A stretch of DNA of 64,000 nucleotides from Corynebacterium frankenforstense (GCF_030211955.1 NZ_JASODI010000006.1:60158-124157); one strand, 5' to 3'. Counted from the stretch's first letter, positions 42,428-51,502 are shown. Notes: generated from the letters alone by a model not told the origin. Program-made: numbers and translations.

Positions 42428-44791
42428 GTGACGGTAACCGCCGCCCCAGCGCCGACGGCCAGCACCGCGGCCACCACCGCGGGCACCCCCGAGCTGGTCC
42501 TGCTGTGCGCGCTCATGCTCGCCACGCTGGTGGTCCCGGGCCTGCTCATCGGCCTGGCACTCACCCGCCGTCCCGGGCTGTCTGCGGCGGCCGCGGTGCC
42601 GGCCACCGTCGGCGTGCTCGGTTTCTTCGGGTGGGCCTTCGGCGGGCTGGGCATCCCGGTCAACCCGCTCAGCCTCACCCTGTCCTGGGTCTTCGTGCTC
42701 GCCCTGGCGCTGCCCCTCGGGGTGATCGCCACCCAGCGCCGGCGCGTGCGCGAACGCCTCGACGCCGAGCGCGACGAGAGCTACGACCCGCGCCGGCCCG
42801 GCGCCCTCGGCGCCGGCCACACGTACGACGGGCGGGGCGCACACGCGGTGCACCGGGACGTCGGCAATCGGGGCGCGCGCCACGCCGGCAGCAGCCCGGG
42901 GGCCACGCCGTGGGCCTGGGCGCAGGCGCTGCTCTCGGCGGGCACCGTCGCCGCGCTGGTCGTCTGGGCCTCGGTGGACGTCGCCCGACGCATCATCGAG
43001 GACGGCGACCGCGGCCTGCGCGCGATCCCGCAGGGCTGGGACATGCACTGGCACGCCTCGCTGGTGCACTGGGTCCACGAGACGGGCGTGATCTCGCCGA
43101 CGCGCACCGGCGAGCTGCGCTACGCCGAGGACGCCAAGGAGGTCTACTACCCCACCGGATGGCACGTGGCCTGCGACTACGCCGGCGAGATCGCCTTCAG
43201 GGTCACCGGGCGCGCGTGGGACACCGTCGAGGTGATCAACCTGTTCATGGCCGTCTCGCTCGCCGTGGCGGCCGCCGGCTCGGCCGCGGCGCTGGTCTGG
43301 ATCGGCGCCGGGTTCCTGCTGCGCCGCAGCGGCGACACCCCGCTGGCCCCGGCCGCGGCGGCGACGCGCTGGGCGGCGACGACGCTCGCGGCGGCCTCGG
43401 CGCTGCTGCTGCCGGCCTGGCAGATCATCTTCTTCGACGGCTCCTGGCCGGCCGGCTTCGGCATTGGGCTGGCGGGCGTCGCCGTGGCCGTCACCGCGGC
43501 GGCGACCGTCACCCTTGACGCGCGCTGGGCGGCCTCGACGCTGGCGGCGCTGGCCGTGCTCGGCGCGGCACAGACGCACGCCTCGGCGGCCACCGTTGTC
43601 GCCGCGGGCCTGGGGCTGTGGCTGATCCAGCAGCTGGTCAGGCCGGCCCCCGGGGTCACGCGCCTGGGCGCGCTGGGGCACCTCATCCTCACCGCGGTGC
43701 TCACGGCCGTGCCGTTCGCCCCGCAGTTCCTGGTGGGCCTGGGCAACGTCGGCGAGGTCACCGAGTCCACCCAGCAGCTGGTCGACGTGCGTTCCGATTC
43801 GGTGACCCAGGCGTTGATGCTGGAGACGAAGTTCTTCGACTTCTACGGCGACGACACCGTCTGGTACGCCCTGATCGTCGCCGGCCTGGTGGGTCTGGCC
43901 GTCCTCGCCTTCACCGGCGGGACCTGGCTGACCGCGCTGTGGGCGCTCGGCTTCGGCGGCACGGTCTACTGCCTGATGCCCTTCGACAACGGGCTGGGCG
44001 ACGCGCTCGAGTTGTTCACCTCCTTCCACTACAACGCCTCGCACCGCGTCGCGCTCATCTCCGCGATGGCGGTCGCCGCCGGGGTCGGCGCGCTGATCGC
44101 CGCCCTCGGCGCCGGGTTGCAGTTGTGGGCCGCCCGCGCCCGGCGCGGCACGGAGGAGCCGATTGACGACGTCCCGGTGGTCGACGCCGGCGCCGGCCGG
44201 GCAGGCCGGGTGCAGGCCGCCCAGGCCGCGGCGGTCATCGGCGTGACGGCGCTGGTGATGACCACCCAGCTGCCCGCGGTGGCCGGCGCGGAGGACCAGG
44301 GCCTGCAGATCATGGCCGCCGCCGGCGACAAGACCGGCCGCGTGGTCTCAATGGCGGACCTGCGTGCCTTCGACTTCCTGCGCGGGCAGGTCGACGCCTC
44401 CCCGACGCCGTTCTCCATCCTCTCCGCACCCGAGGAGGGCATGGGCTGGGGCTACGTCACCCACGACCTGCCGATGGTCTTCACGCACTACCTCAACGAC
44501 CGCCAGGCCGACCCGCTGGACACCACCGACGTGCTCTTCCACGCCGACCAGCTCAACGGCGACCCGGCCAACCCGGTCGACCAGGCCGCCTGCCGGCTGG
44601 GCATCCGCTACATCGTCGCCTCGCCGCCGATGTTCTGGTCCTACCTGGACCCGTACCCGTCCTTCCTCAACCTGCACAACGCCCCGGGGCTGACGCCGGT
44701 CTACGAGGAGAACGCCCCGGACCCCGAAGACCAGGTCTTCGTCTACGAGGTCGACAGCTGGGACCCGCGCTACTGCCGCAGCGTGCGCTGA
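42428..44791 (+). CDS. DUF6541-type polytopic membrane protein
   Basis: 787 residues from a GTG at 42428 behind AGGAAGGA. Twelve or more hydrophobic segments, an extracytoplasmic loop GWDMHWHASLVHWVHETG with a neighbouring EVYYPTGWH, and a soluble C-terminal domain (GIRYIVASPPMFWSYLDPYP). This layout resembles DUF6541 and GT-C-fold glycosyltransferases of corynebacteria and mycobacteria that act on the cell envelope; enzymatic activity is inference. A poorly conserved segment (about residues 120-160) between membrane parts carries the dispersed motif GACGTCGGCAATC (42857-42869). Confidence 0.6.
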   Translation: MTVTAAPAPTASTAATTAGTPELVLLCALMLATLVVPGLLIGLALTRRPGLSAAAAVPATVGVLGFFGWAFGGLGIPVNPLSLTLSWVFVLALALPLGVIATQRRRVRERLDAERDESYDPRRPGALGAGHTYDGRGAHAVHRDVGNRGARHAGSSPGATPWAWAQALLSAGTVAALVVWASVDVARRIIEDGDRGLRAIPQGWDMHWHASLVHWVHETGVISPTRTGELRYAEDAKEVYYPTGWHVACDYAGEIAFRVTGRAWDTVEVINLFMAVSLAVAAAGSAAALVWIGAGFLLRRSGDTPLAPAAAATRWAATTLAAASALLLPAWQIIFFDGSWPAGFGIGLAGVAVAVTAAATVTLDARWAASTLAALAVLGAAQTHASAATVVAAGLGLWLIQQLVRPAPGVTRLGALGHLILTAVLTAVPFAPQFLVGLGNVGEVTESTQQLVDVRSDSVTQALMLETKFFDFYGDDTVWYALIVAGLVGLAVLAFTGGTWLTALWALGFGGTVYCLMPFDNGLGDALELFTSFHYNASHRVALISAMAVAAGVGALIAALGAGLQLWAARARRGTEEPIDDVPVVDAGAGRAGRVQAAQAAAVIGVTALVMTTQLPAVAGAEDQGLQIMAAAGDKTGRVVSMADLRAFDFLRGQVDASPTPFSILSAPEEGMGWGYVTHDLPMVFTHYLNDRQADPLDTTDVLFHADQLNGDPANPVDQAACRLGIRYIVASPPMFWSYLDPYPSFLNLHNAPGLTPVYEENAPDPEDQVFVYEVDSWDPRYCRSVR

Positions 44792-44806
44792 GGCGTGGGC
44801 AGGCGC

Positions 44807-44871
44807 GGCGTCGGCAAGCGGGCGCGCGGCGCCGCGCACGCCGTGCCGGAACCTGCGCGGCGTCGGCAAGC
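44807..44871 (+). repeat. two copies of the dispersed GGCGTCGGCAAGC motif
   Basis: Exact 13-bp copies at 44807-44819 and 44859-44871, both preceded by GCGC and on the same strand, in the short gap between two genes. Further copies are listed among the findings. Confidence 0.8.
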
Positions 44872-44925
44872 CCGCGCGGGCGATAACGGGGACAGCGGCG
44901 GCGAACGCGTGTTAGCTTCGTTGCC

Positions 44926-46683
44926 ATGACGGACAAAACTTCCTCCGCAAAAGCCTCCGCGGACGCCGGGTTCGACCACGACCCGGCCTGCGACTTCGCG
45001 CCGGACGTCATCGTCGTCGGCGCGGGCCTGGCCGGCATGGTCGCCGCCTTTGAGGCGCAGAAGGCCGGCGCGCGGGTGCTCGTCGTCGACCAGGAGAACG
45101 CCGCCAACCGCGGCGGCCAGGCGTTCTGGTCGCTCGGCGGGCTGTTCCTCATCGACACCCCCGAGCAGCGCCGCCTGGGCATCCACGACTCCCTCGAGCT
45201 GGCCCGCCACGACTGGTTCGGCTCGGCCGGCTTCGACCGCGCCGAGGACCACTGGCCGCGCCGCTGGGCCGAGGCCTACCTCGAGTTCGCCCACCATAAG
45301 AAGCGCGCTTACCTGCGCGAGCTGGGGCTGCGCACCATCCCGATGGCCGGCTGGGCCGAACGCGGCGACGGCACCGCCGACGGCCACGGCAACTCCGTGC
45401 CCCGCTTCCACGTCACCTGGGGCACCGGCCCGGAGGTCGTGCGCGTCTTCGACGAGCCGCTGCGTGCCGCCGAACAGCAGGGCACCGTGCGCTTCGAGCA
45501 CCGCCGCCGCGTCGACCAGGTCATCGTCGAGGGCGGGCAGGTCGCCGGGGTGCGCGGGGCGAAGCTCATCGAGTGCGACGAGCTCGAGCGCGGGGTGGCC
45601 AGCCCGCGTGAGGAGGTGGGCACTTTCGAGTACCGCGCCCCGGCGGTGCTCATCGCCACCGGAGGCGTCGGCGGCAACCTGGAGGCGGTGCGCCGCTGCT
45701 GGCCCGAGGACCGGCTGGGGCCGATGCCGGCGGACGACCAGATGGTCGTCGGCGTGCCCGCCCACGTCGACGGACGCGGCATCGAGATCGCCGAGGCCGC
45801 CGGCGCGCACCTGGTCAACCGCGACCGGATGTGGCACTACACCGAGGGCATGATGAACTGGGACCCGATCTGGCCGGGCCACGGCATCCGCATCATCCCG
45901 GGGCCCAGCGCGATGTGGTTCGACGCCGAGGGCGAGCGGCTGCCCGTGCCGCTGATCCCGGGCGCGGACACCGTGAAAACCATGACGCACATCCTGGCCA
46001 CCGGGCACACCTACTCGTGGTTCGTGCTGGACAAGACCATCGTGGGCAAGGAGTTCCTCTTCTCCGGCTCGGAGCAGAACCCGGACCTGACCGACAAGGA
46101 CCTGCGCAAGCTGGTGGGCAAGCTGACCTCCGGGGTGGCCGAGCCGATCCGGAAGTTCATGGACAACGGCGAGGACTGGGTGGTCGCCGACACCCTCGAG
46201 GAGCTGGTGGCCGGCATGAACGCCACCGCGCGTGAGGCCGACCCGCAGGCCCCGGAGCTCGACGTGGAGCGGCTGCGCGCCCAGATCGAGGCGCGCGACA
46301 CCCAGATGGCCAACAACTTCGCCAAGGACTACCAGGCCAACGTGGTCAACGCGACGCGGCGCTACCTGGGCGACAAGTTCGCCCGCACCGCCGCCCCGCA
46401 CCGGCTGCTCGACCCCGAGCACGGCCCACTGATCGCGGTGCGGCTGCGGCTACTGACCCGCAAGACGCTCGGCGGGATCGAGACCGACCTCGAGGGCCGC
46501 GCGCTGACGCTCGGCGGCGAGCCGCTGCCGGGTCTCTACGCGGCCGGTGAGGCCAGCGGCTTCGGCGGCGGGGGCATGCACGGCAACAACGCCCTGGAGG
46601 GGACGTTCCTGGGCGGGTGCATCTTCTCCGGGCTGACGGCCGGGCGCGCGATGGCGGAGGCCGCGCGGGAGGCGCGCGGGTAA
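44926..46683 (+). CDS. FAD-binding dehydrogenase (Rv0785-like)
   Basis: 585 residues. VIVVGAGLAGMVAAFEAQKA (29-48) is the FAD Rossmann motif; GGQAFWSLGGLFL follows, and the C-terminus has LYAAGEASGFGGGGMHGNNA, the second FAD contact. This is the fumarate reductase/3-ketosteroid dehydrogenase flavoprotein group; the length and NRGGQAFWS motif match the uncharacterised Rv0785-type branch. Leaderless start likely: TAGCTT (44913-44918) lies 7 nt before the ATG. Confidence 0.78.
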   Translation: MTDKTSSAKASADAGFDHDPACDFAPDVIVVGAGLAGMVAAFEAQKAGARVLVVDQENAANRGGQAFWSLGGLFLIDTPEQRRLGIHDSLELARHDWFGSAGFDRAEDHWPRRWAEAYLEFAHHKKRAYLRELGLRTIPMAGWAERGDGTADGHGNSVPRFHVTWGTGPEVVRVFDEPLRAAEQQGTVRFEHRRRVDQVIVEGGQVAGVRGAKLIECDELERGVASPREEVGTFEYRAPAVLIATGGVGGNLEAVRRCWPEDRLGPMPADDQMVVGVPAHVDGRGIEIAEAAGAHLVNRDRMWHYTEGMMNWDPIWPGHGIRIIPGPSAMWFDAEGERLPVPLIPGADTVKTMTHILATGHTYSWFVLDKTIVGKEFLFSGSEQNPDLTDKDLRKLVGKLTSGVAEPIRKFMDNGEDWVVADTLEELVAGMNATAREADPQAPELDVERLRAQIEARDTQMANNFAKDYQANVVNATRRYLGDKFARTAAPHRLLDPEHGPLIAVRLRLLTRKTLGGIETDLEGRALTLGGEPLPGLYAAGEASGFGGGGMHGNNALEGTFLGGCIFSGLTAGRAMAEAAREARG

Positions 46684-46710
46684 GGCCTCTGGGCCTAGGG
46701 CCCTGGGCCG

Positions 46711-46807
46711 GCGCCCGGCTGGGACCCGGCACGGCGAAGGCGCCCGGCTGGGGCCCGGCTGGGTCCCGGAACGGCGAAGGCGCCCGGTTGGGGCCGGGCG
46801 CCTTTTG
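46711..46807 (+). terminator. terminator embedded in a short tandem repeat
   Basis: Stem AAGGCGCCCGG (46777-46787) and CCGGGCGCCTT (46794-46804) with loop TTGGGG and a T-tail. The left arm is the third copy of CGCCCGG(C/T)TGGG units preceded by ACGGCGAAGG (from 46712 and 46741), so the hairpin arm has been duplicated upstream. Confidence 0.8.
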
Positions 46808-46811
46808 TCTT

Positions 46812-47594
46812 CTAGGCCGCGGCGGTGGCCGGGTCGATGGCGCGCAGGGTGCCGTCGCGCATCTCGACGGCGACGTCGGCGTAGTCGAGCAGCGAGCGGT
46901 CGTGGGTGACCAGGACCGTGGCGGTGCCCAACTCATCGGTCACGCTGCGCAGCAGCCCCGCGATCTCGTGGGAGAGCTCGCGGTCCAGCGCGCTGGTCGG
47001 CTCGTCGGCGAGCAGCACCGAGGGCCTGTTCATCAGCGCGCGGGCGATGTTGACGCGCTGGCGCTGGCCGCCGGAGAGCTGGTGGACGCGGCGGTCGCCC
47101 ATGCCGACCAGGCCGACGGTCTCGAGCAGCTCGTCGGCGCGCCCGCGGTCCAGGGCGTTGCCGCGCAGGTGGTCGGCGATGAGCAGCTGGTCGCGCACCT
47201 TGAGCGAGGCCAGGAGGTTCGGGTTCTGGAAGACCACGCCCTCGCGCTCGCGGCGCACGCGGGCCCGCTCGTTCTCGTCGACGGCGGCCAGGTCCACGGC
47301 GTCGGCCTCGGCGGAGGCGGTGGCGGCGGCGCCGGCCTTCGCACCCGCACCGGCACCCGTTCCCCCGGCACGGCCGCGCACCAGCACCTCGCCGGCACTC
47401 GGCACGACCAGCCCGGCGGCCACGGAGAGCAGCGTGGACTTGCCGGAGCCGGACTCGCCGACCACGGCGGTCAGCGTGCCGGGCACGGCGGAGAAGTCGA
47501 TGCCGTCCAGGGCGGTGACGGTCTGGTCGCCGTCGGGGTAGGTCACGGTCACGGAGCGCAGGTCCAGGGCCGGGGTGGTGTTCTTGTGGTTCAT
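46812..47594 (-). CDS. ABC exporter ATPase (MacB/LolD type)
   Basis: 260 residues from the ATG at 47594; a TTG at 47609 is less likely. Walker A GESGSGKST near 45-53, signature LSGGQRQRVNIARAL, Walker B VLLADEPTSALD. A Gly/Ala-rich insertion (RAGGTGAGAGAKAGAAATAS) lies between Walker A and the Q-loop, where relatives have a short turn. Works with the FtsX-like permease encoded just upstream (48675-47644). The pair is divergent from a two-component system that probably senses its substrate. Confidence 0.85.
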   Translation of the reverse strand: MNHKNTTPALDLRSVTVTYPDGDQTVTALDGIDFSAVPGTLTAVVGESGSGKSTLLSVAAGLVVPSAGEVLVRGRAGGTGAGAGAKAGAAATASAEADAVDLAAVDENERARVRREREGVVFQNPNLLASLKVRDQLLIADHLRGNALDRGRADELLETVGLVGMGDRRVHQLSGGQRQRVNIARALMNRPSVLLADEPTSALDRELSHEIAGLLRSVTDELGTATVLVTHDRSLLDYADVAVEMRDGTLRAIDPATAAA

Positions 47595-47643
47595 GGTGGT
47601 TCTCTTCAACGTCCTTTTGTGTCCGGTTGTTCTCAGATGCAGG

Positions 47644-48675
47644 TCACGCGTTGAGCGCCAGCTGCGGGTCGACGCGGGCGACGCGGCGGGTGGCCACCAC
47701 GGCGCCGATCAGGCCGAGCACCACCACACCGACGACCGGGCCGGCGACGGTGGCCAGCGTCAGCGCGAAGGGCACGGCGCCCGCGGCCAGGGCGCCCAGG
47801 CCCCAGCCGACCAGGCCGCCGCCGACGGCACCGGCGAGCACCACAGCACCGGCCTGGGCCAGCGCGTCGCGCAGCACGTAGCCGCGGGAGGCGCCCAGGG
47901 CGCGCAGCACGGCGATGTCGCGGGTGCGCTGGATGGTCCACACGCTCAGGAAGGCGACGATGACCAGCGCGGAGATGCCGTAGAGCAGGGCCTGCATGGT
48001 CACCAGCGAGCCGCGCTCGGAGCGGTAGGCGGCCAGGCCGTCGTAGGAGTCGCGCAGGGAAACGGCGGTGGAACCGGTCTGGTGGGCGACCTTGTCCGCG
48101 ACGTCGTCGGACGGGGCGTCGGCAAGCAGGACCGTCGGCTCGTCGCTGTGGGTGACCTCGCGCCAGGTGGTCATGTCGGTCCACACGACCGGCAGGTGCG
48201 AGTAGTACTCGGTGGGCACGGTGCCGGTCACGGCGACGTCCTGGCCGCCGAGGACCAACTCGCCGGAGTCGAGCTCGTCGGGGATCAGCGCGCCGGAGTC
48301 CGGCACGGTGCCGCCGGGAACCTCGGTGCCGGCGGGCAGGCCGAAGACGGCGACGGCCGTGGCCTGGCCGGACACGTCGGCACGCGTCTGGCCGGCGCCG
48401 AGCGGGGTGACGTCGGTGACCTCGCGCCAGGCGCGCTCGGTGGACTCGTCGACGTGGGATTCGGCGAAGTCGACCTTGGGCTCCTCGCCGGCCGGGGCGC
48501 CGGCGAAGACGACGCGCTCGGGCTCGAGGGCGTCGAGCGCGGAGGTGTTGCGCTGGGAGAGCCCGCCGGTCAGCCCGGTGAGCATGACGAGGAGCAGCGT
48601 GACCAGCGCGATCACGGTGCCGATGAGGGCGAAGCGACCGCGGGCGTGTGCGATGTCGCGCAGTGCGAGAAACAT
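47644..48675 (-). CDS. ABC exporter permease (FtsX/MacB fold)
   Basis: 343 residues from the ATG at 48675 (GAAAGGA ahead). One N-terminal membrane helix (FALIGTVIALVTLLLVMLTG), a large extracytoplasmic domain (about 50-225) and three C-terminal helices ending with VATRRVARVDPQLALNA, the FtsX arrangement. IQRTRDIAVLRALGASRGYV is the family's coupling-helix motif. A mechanotransmission-type exporter of peptides, drugs or lipids. Divergent from the histidine kinase gene. Confidence 0.83.
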   Translation of the reverse strand: MFLALRDIAHARGRFALIGTVIALVTLLLVMLTGLTGGLSQRNTSALDALEPERVVFAGAPAGEEPKVDFAESHVDESTERAWREVTDVTPLGAGQTRADVSGQATAVAVFGLPAGTEVPGGTVPDSGALIPDELDSGELVLGGQDVAVTGTVPTEYYSHLPVVWTDMTTWREVTHSDEPTVLLADAPSDDVADKVAHQTGSTAVSLRDSYDGLAAYRSERGSLVTMQALLYGISALVIVAFLSVWTIQRTRDIAVLRALGASRGYVLRDALAQAGAVVLAGAVGGGLVGWGLGALAAGAVPFALTLATVAGPVVGVVVLGLIGAVVATRRVARVDPQLALNA

Positions 48676-48808
48676 TGTCGGGTCCTTTCTTCGATGTACT
48701 CTCATCCTCCGTCCAAGCCTGTGACCTGCACATCGGCCGCGGACCTCACTTTCCGGTCAACCGGTCGGTTGATCCGTCACCGACGCCGGGGCGGCTAGGT
48801 TGGGCGCC

Positions 48809-50356
48809 ATGGCCCCCTCGATTTCCGACGCCGCGCCTTCCGCACCGCCGGCGCCCGCCGCGCCGTCGGGCGCGGGTGCGGCGCCCGACGCCCCATCCGC
48901 GGCGGGTGCGGCGCCCGACGCCCCGTCCGCGGCGGGTGCACCGCTGGCCCGGCTGCTCACCGCGATGCGCGTCGGCGTGCACGTCCTCTTCGCCCTGCTG
49001 CTCGCGCTCGCCGCGGTGCTGAGCTGGCGGGGCGCGCGGTATCTCGAGCAACAGGCGCCGGGCGGCGGGTGGACGGGAAACCCCGACCATCCGTTCCTGG
49101 GCGCGGCCTCGGCGTTCTTCCCCCACGACGCCACACCGCTGCGCTGCCTCGTGCTGGCGCTGACCGCCGCGCTGGCGGTCTGTTACCTGGTGGGCACCAC
49201 CTGGGACCACCGCCTGGCGATGGGGCGGACCACCCGCGGGCCCGGTGCGCTGCGCGGCTGGTGGCTGGCGGTGGTGCTGCTCCTGTGGTTTGCGTTGCTG
49301 ATGCTCAGCACGGACTTCCTCTGGCTGCTCTTCCCGCTGGTCTTCGTGATCATGCACGTCGCCGGCGACGGTGTGCCCGGCATGGCCGTGGTGGCGGCGA
49401 CCTTGGTGGTGGGCGTGACGGTGCCCGCGCTCGGGCTGCCGGTGATCTCCGAGGCGGACGGCTGGAACGTCGGCGGGCTGATCGGCCCGACCCTCGGCGT
49501 GGCCTTCGCCGTGGCGGTGCGCCACGTCTACCGCGCGCTCGTCGAGGAGCTGGAACGCCAGCGCGAGATCGCCCGGCAGCTGGCGCTGACCCGCGCCCGG
49601 GCGCTGGCCGCCGAGAACGAGGCCGGGCGGCTCGCCGAGCGCGAACGCATCTCCCGCGAGATCCACGACACCCTCGCCCAGGGCTTCAACTCGGTGGTGC
49701 TCTTCTCCCGGGCCGCCGGCAAGGCGCTGGACAGCGGCGACACGCGCACGGCCGCCGAGCGGCTCGGGGTGATCGGCGAGGTCGCCGCCGAGAACCTCGC
49801 CGAGGCGCGCCGACTGGTCGCCGCCGGACGCTCGGGAGCGCGGGGCGGGCGCTCGGGGGCGGTGGATGCCGCGGCCGATCCAGTGGGTTCGGCTGACGGC
49901 GCGGATGCTGCCGGTGGGTCGGGGTCGGGTGCCGCCGGTGGGTCGGCCGCCGGGAACGCGGTGGCCGCCGGACCGGACCTGCGCACCCGGCTCGAGGAGC
50001 TGGCCGCGGCGACCACGCGGCGCTTCGGGCTGCCCGTCGAGGTCGTCGTCGACCCGCCCGGCGAGGTCACCGGCCCGGCCGCCGAGGTGCTCGAGCGGGT
50101 CACCCGCGAGTCGTTGACTAACGCGGTGCGCCACTCCGGTGCCGACCGGGCCCGCGTGACGCTGGGCGTCTGGGAGCACGAGGCGACCCTCGACATCCAC
50201 GACGACGGCCACGGCTTCGACCCGGACGCGGTGCCCGAGGGCCACTTCGGGCTTGCAGGCCTTCGCGACCGCGCGGCCGAGGCAGGCGGGTCGCTGGCGA
50301 TCGACTCCTCGGACCGCGGCACGACGGTCACCGCCCGGATCCCGCTGGCGCGGTGA
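48809..50356 (+). CDS. NarL-type sensor histidine kinase
   Basis: 515 residues. The start ATG at 48809 has TAGGTT (48796-48801) exactly 7 nt ahead: leaderless. N-terminal Ala/Pro-rich tail with GAAPDAPSAA twice in tandem (30-bp repeat), five to six membrane helices, then a HisKA_3 box RERISREIHDTLAQGF with phosphorylated His286, and an ATPase domain ending GHFGLAGLRDRAAEAGGSL. A Gly/Ala/Ser-rich insertion of about 50 residues separates the two catalytic domains, much longer than usual. Partner of the response regulator at 50627. Confidence 0.85.
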   Translation: MAPSISDAAPSAPPAPAAPSGAGAAPDAPSAAGAAPDAPSAAGAPLARLLTAMRVGVHVLFALLLALAAVLSWRGARYLEQQAPGGGWTGNPDHPFLGAASAFFPHDATPLRCLVLALTAALAVCYLVGTTWDHRLAMGRTTRGPGALRGWWLAVVLLLWFALLMLSTDFLWLLFPLVFVIMHVAGDGVPGMAVVAATLVVGVTVPALGLPVISEADGWNVGGLIGPTLGVAFAVAVRHVYRALVEELERQREIARQLALTRARALAAENEAGRLAERERISREIHDTLAQGFNSVVLFSRAAGKALDSGDTRTAAERLGVIGEVAAENLAEARRLVAAGRSGARGGRSGAVDAAADPVGSADGADAAGGSGSGAAGGSAAGNAVAAGPDLRTRLEELAAATTRRFGLPVEVVVDPPGEVTGPAAEVLERVTRESLTNAVRHSGADRARVTLGVWEHEATLDIHDDGHGFDPDAVPEGHFGLAGLRDRAAEAGGSLAIDSSDRGTTVTARIPLAR

Positions 50357-50626
50357 GGCGGGGCGGAGCGGGGTGCCGAGCCTGGCGGGGTGCGGAGCCT
50401 TGGCAGGGTGCGGAGCCTGGCGGGGTGCCGCGGTCCGCAGGGCGGGGCCACAGGCCGATCCCACCTGCCCCTCCAGGCCCATCAGTACCCTGTCCGGTGC
50501 ACCCGGGCCGGGCGCACCTGCAAAATGTGTCACTCCAGCTTTGGACCCCGGCGTTTCCCCAGGTCGGATGAGACTGCAAATTCTGCAATGACACAATTTC
50601 CCGGTGCCTCATATCCTGGGGGCACG
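50357..50626. promoter_or_regulatory. gap between kinase and response regulator
   Basis: 270 bp. The first half is degenerate repeats of GGGTGCGGAGCCTGGCGG (about 50370-50430). The second half is AT-richer with TGTGTCA (50526-50532) and TGACACA (50589-50595) as an inverted pair, TGCA-AATTC-TGCA nearby, and TATCCT (50612-50617) as a -10 box for the regulator. Confidence 0.4.
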
Positions 50627-51400
50627 ATGACACCTCCCGCCCAGCACCCGTCCCCCGCCACCGAGCACACCGAGCGCACCGCCGGCACCGCTGACACCAC
50701 CGACACCCCCGGCACCGGACCGACCGTCCGCGTGGTGCTCGTCGACGACCACCCGGTCGTGCGCGCGGGCCTGCACGCGATCCTGGAGTCCTTCCCCGAG
50801 ATCACCGTCGTCGCCGAGGGTGCCAGCGGCGAGGACGCACTGCGCCTGACCGGCGCCGACGGGGCGGGAAGCGCCGACGGGTCCGACGGGGCGGGAAGCG
50901 CCGACGGGTCCGACGGGACGCCGAAAAGCGTGGACGTGGTGGTCATGGATATCCAGATGCCGGGAATCGGCGGCATCGAGGCGATCCGGCGGCTGCGCGC
51001 GGCGGGCGGGCCGCCGGTGCTGGTGCTGACCACCTACGACACGGAGGCCGACATCGTCGCCGCCGTGGCCGCGGGCGCGCTGGGCTACCTGCTCAAGGAC
51101 GCCCCCGAGGAGGAGCTGCACCGGGCGGTGCTGGCGACCGCACAGGGCCGGCGCACGCTCTCCCCCGAGGTCGCGGCGGCCCTGGCGGAGCGGCTCTCGA
51201 GCCCGCAGGAGGCGCTCTCGGCACGCGAGATCGAGATCCTCGACGCACTGCAGACCGGGGCGTCCAACCAGGAGCTGGCCGACCAGCTGTTCATCTCGCT
51301 GGCGACCGTCAAGACGCACCTGCTGCACATCTACCAGAAGCTCGGGGTGGACAACCGGACCGCGGCGATCACGACGGCGCGGGCGCGGCGGCTGATCTAG
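50627..51400 (+). CDS. LuxR/NarL-family response regulator
   Basis: 257 residues from the ATG at 50627; the frame is open upstream but carries repeats. Receiver domain with acidic pair Asp40/Asp41 (VDDHPVVRAGLH), phospho-acceptor Asp108 (VVVMDIQMPGIGG) and Lys in YLLKDAPEEEL; LuxR-type helix-turn-helix at the C-terminus (LSAREIEILDALQTGASNQE). Two exact 27-bp repeats (50858-50911) insert DGAGSADGS twice in the receiver, before the phosphorylated strand. Probably controls the divergent ABC exporter. Confidence 0.87.
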   Translation: MTPPAQHPSPATEHTERTAGTADTTDTPGTGPTVRVVLVDDHPVVRAGLHAILESFPEITVVAEGASGEDALRLTGADGAGSADGSDGAGSADGSDGTPKSVDVVVMDIQMPGIGGIEAIRRLRAAGGPPVLVLTTYDTEADIVAAVAAGALGYLLKDAPEEELHRAVLATAQGRRTLSPEVAAALAERLSSPQEALSAREIEILDALQTGASNQELADQLFISLATVKTHLLHIYQKLGVDNRTAAITTARARRLI

Positions 51401-51453
51401 CGGCGCGACGCCATCCTCCGAGGGCACGCGCCCGTACCATGGTTTTTGAGGGA

Positions 51454-51478
51454 TAACCCGGATACAGTGACCGGGTAA
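51454..51478. promoter_or_regulatory. operator-like repeat before the Panacea-Doc pair
   Basis: TAACCCGG and CCGGGTAA flank a 9-bp centre containing TACAGT, a possible -10 box. Position about 25 bp before the antitoxin start suits autoregulation by the toxin-antitoxin complex. Confidence 0.45.
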
Positions 51479-51502
51479 TTCAACACCGCGAGAGGAGGAA
51501 TC

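Noticed and set aside
1266..48127. Copies of the dispersed motif at 15957 and 48115 as inserted elements
   Set aside because: Both encode a common LADA peptide within aligned parts of their proteins and may be chance; they are counted only as possible members.
50357..50600. Longer N-terminus for the response regulator
   Set aside because: The extension is translated from short repeats and precedes the likely -10 box at 50612.
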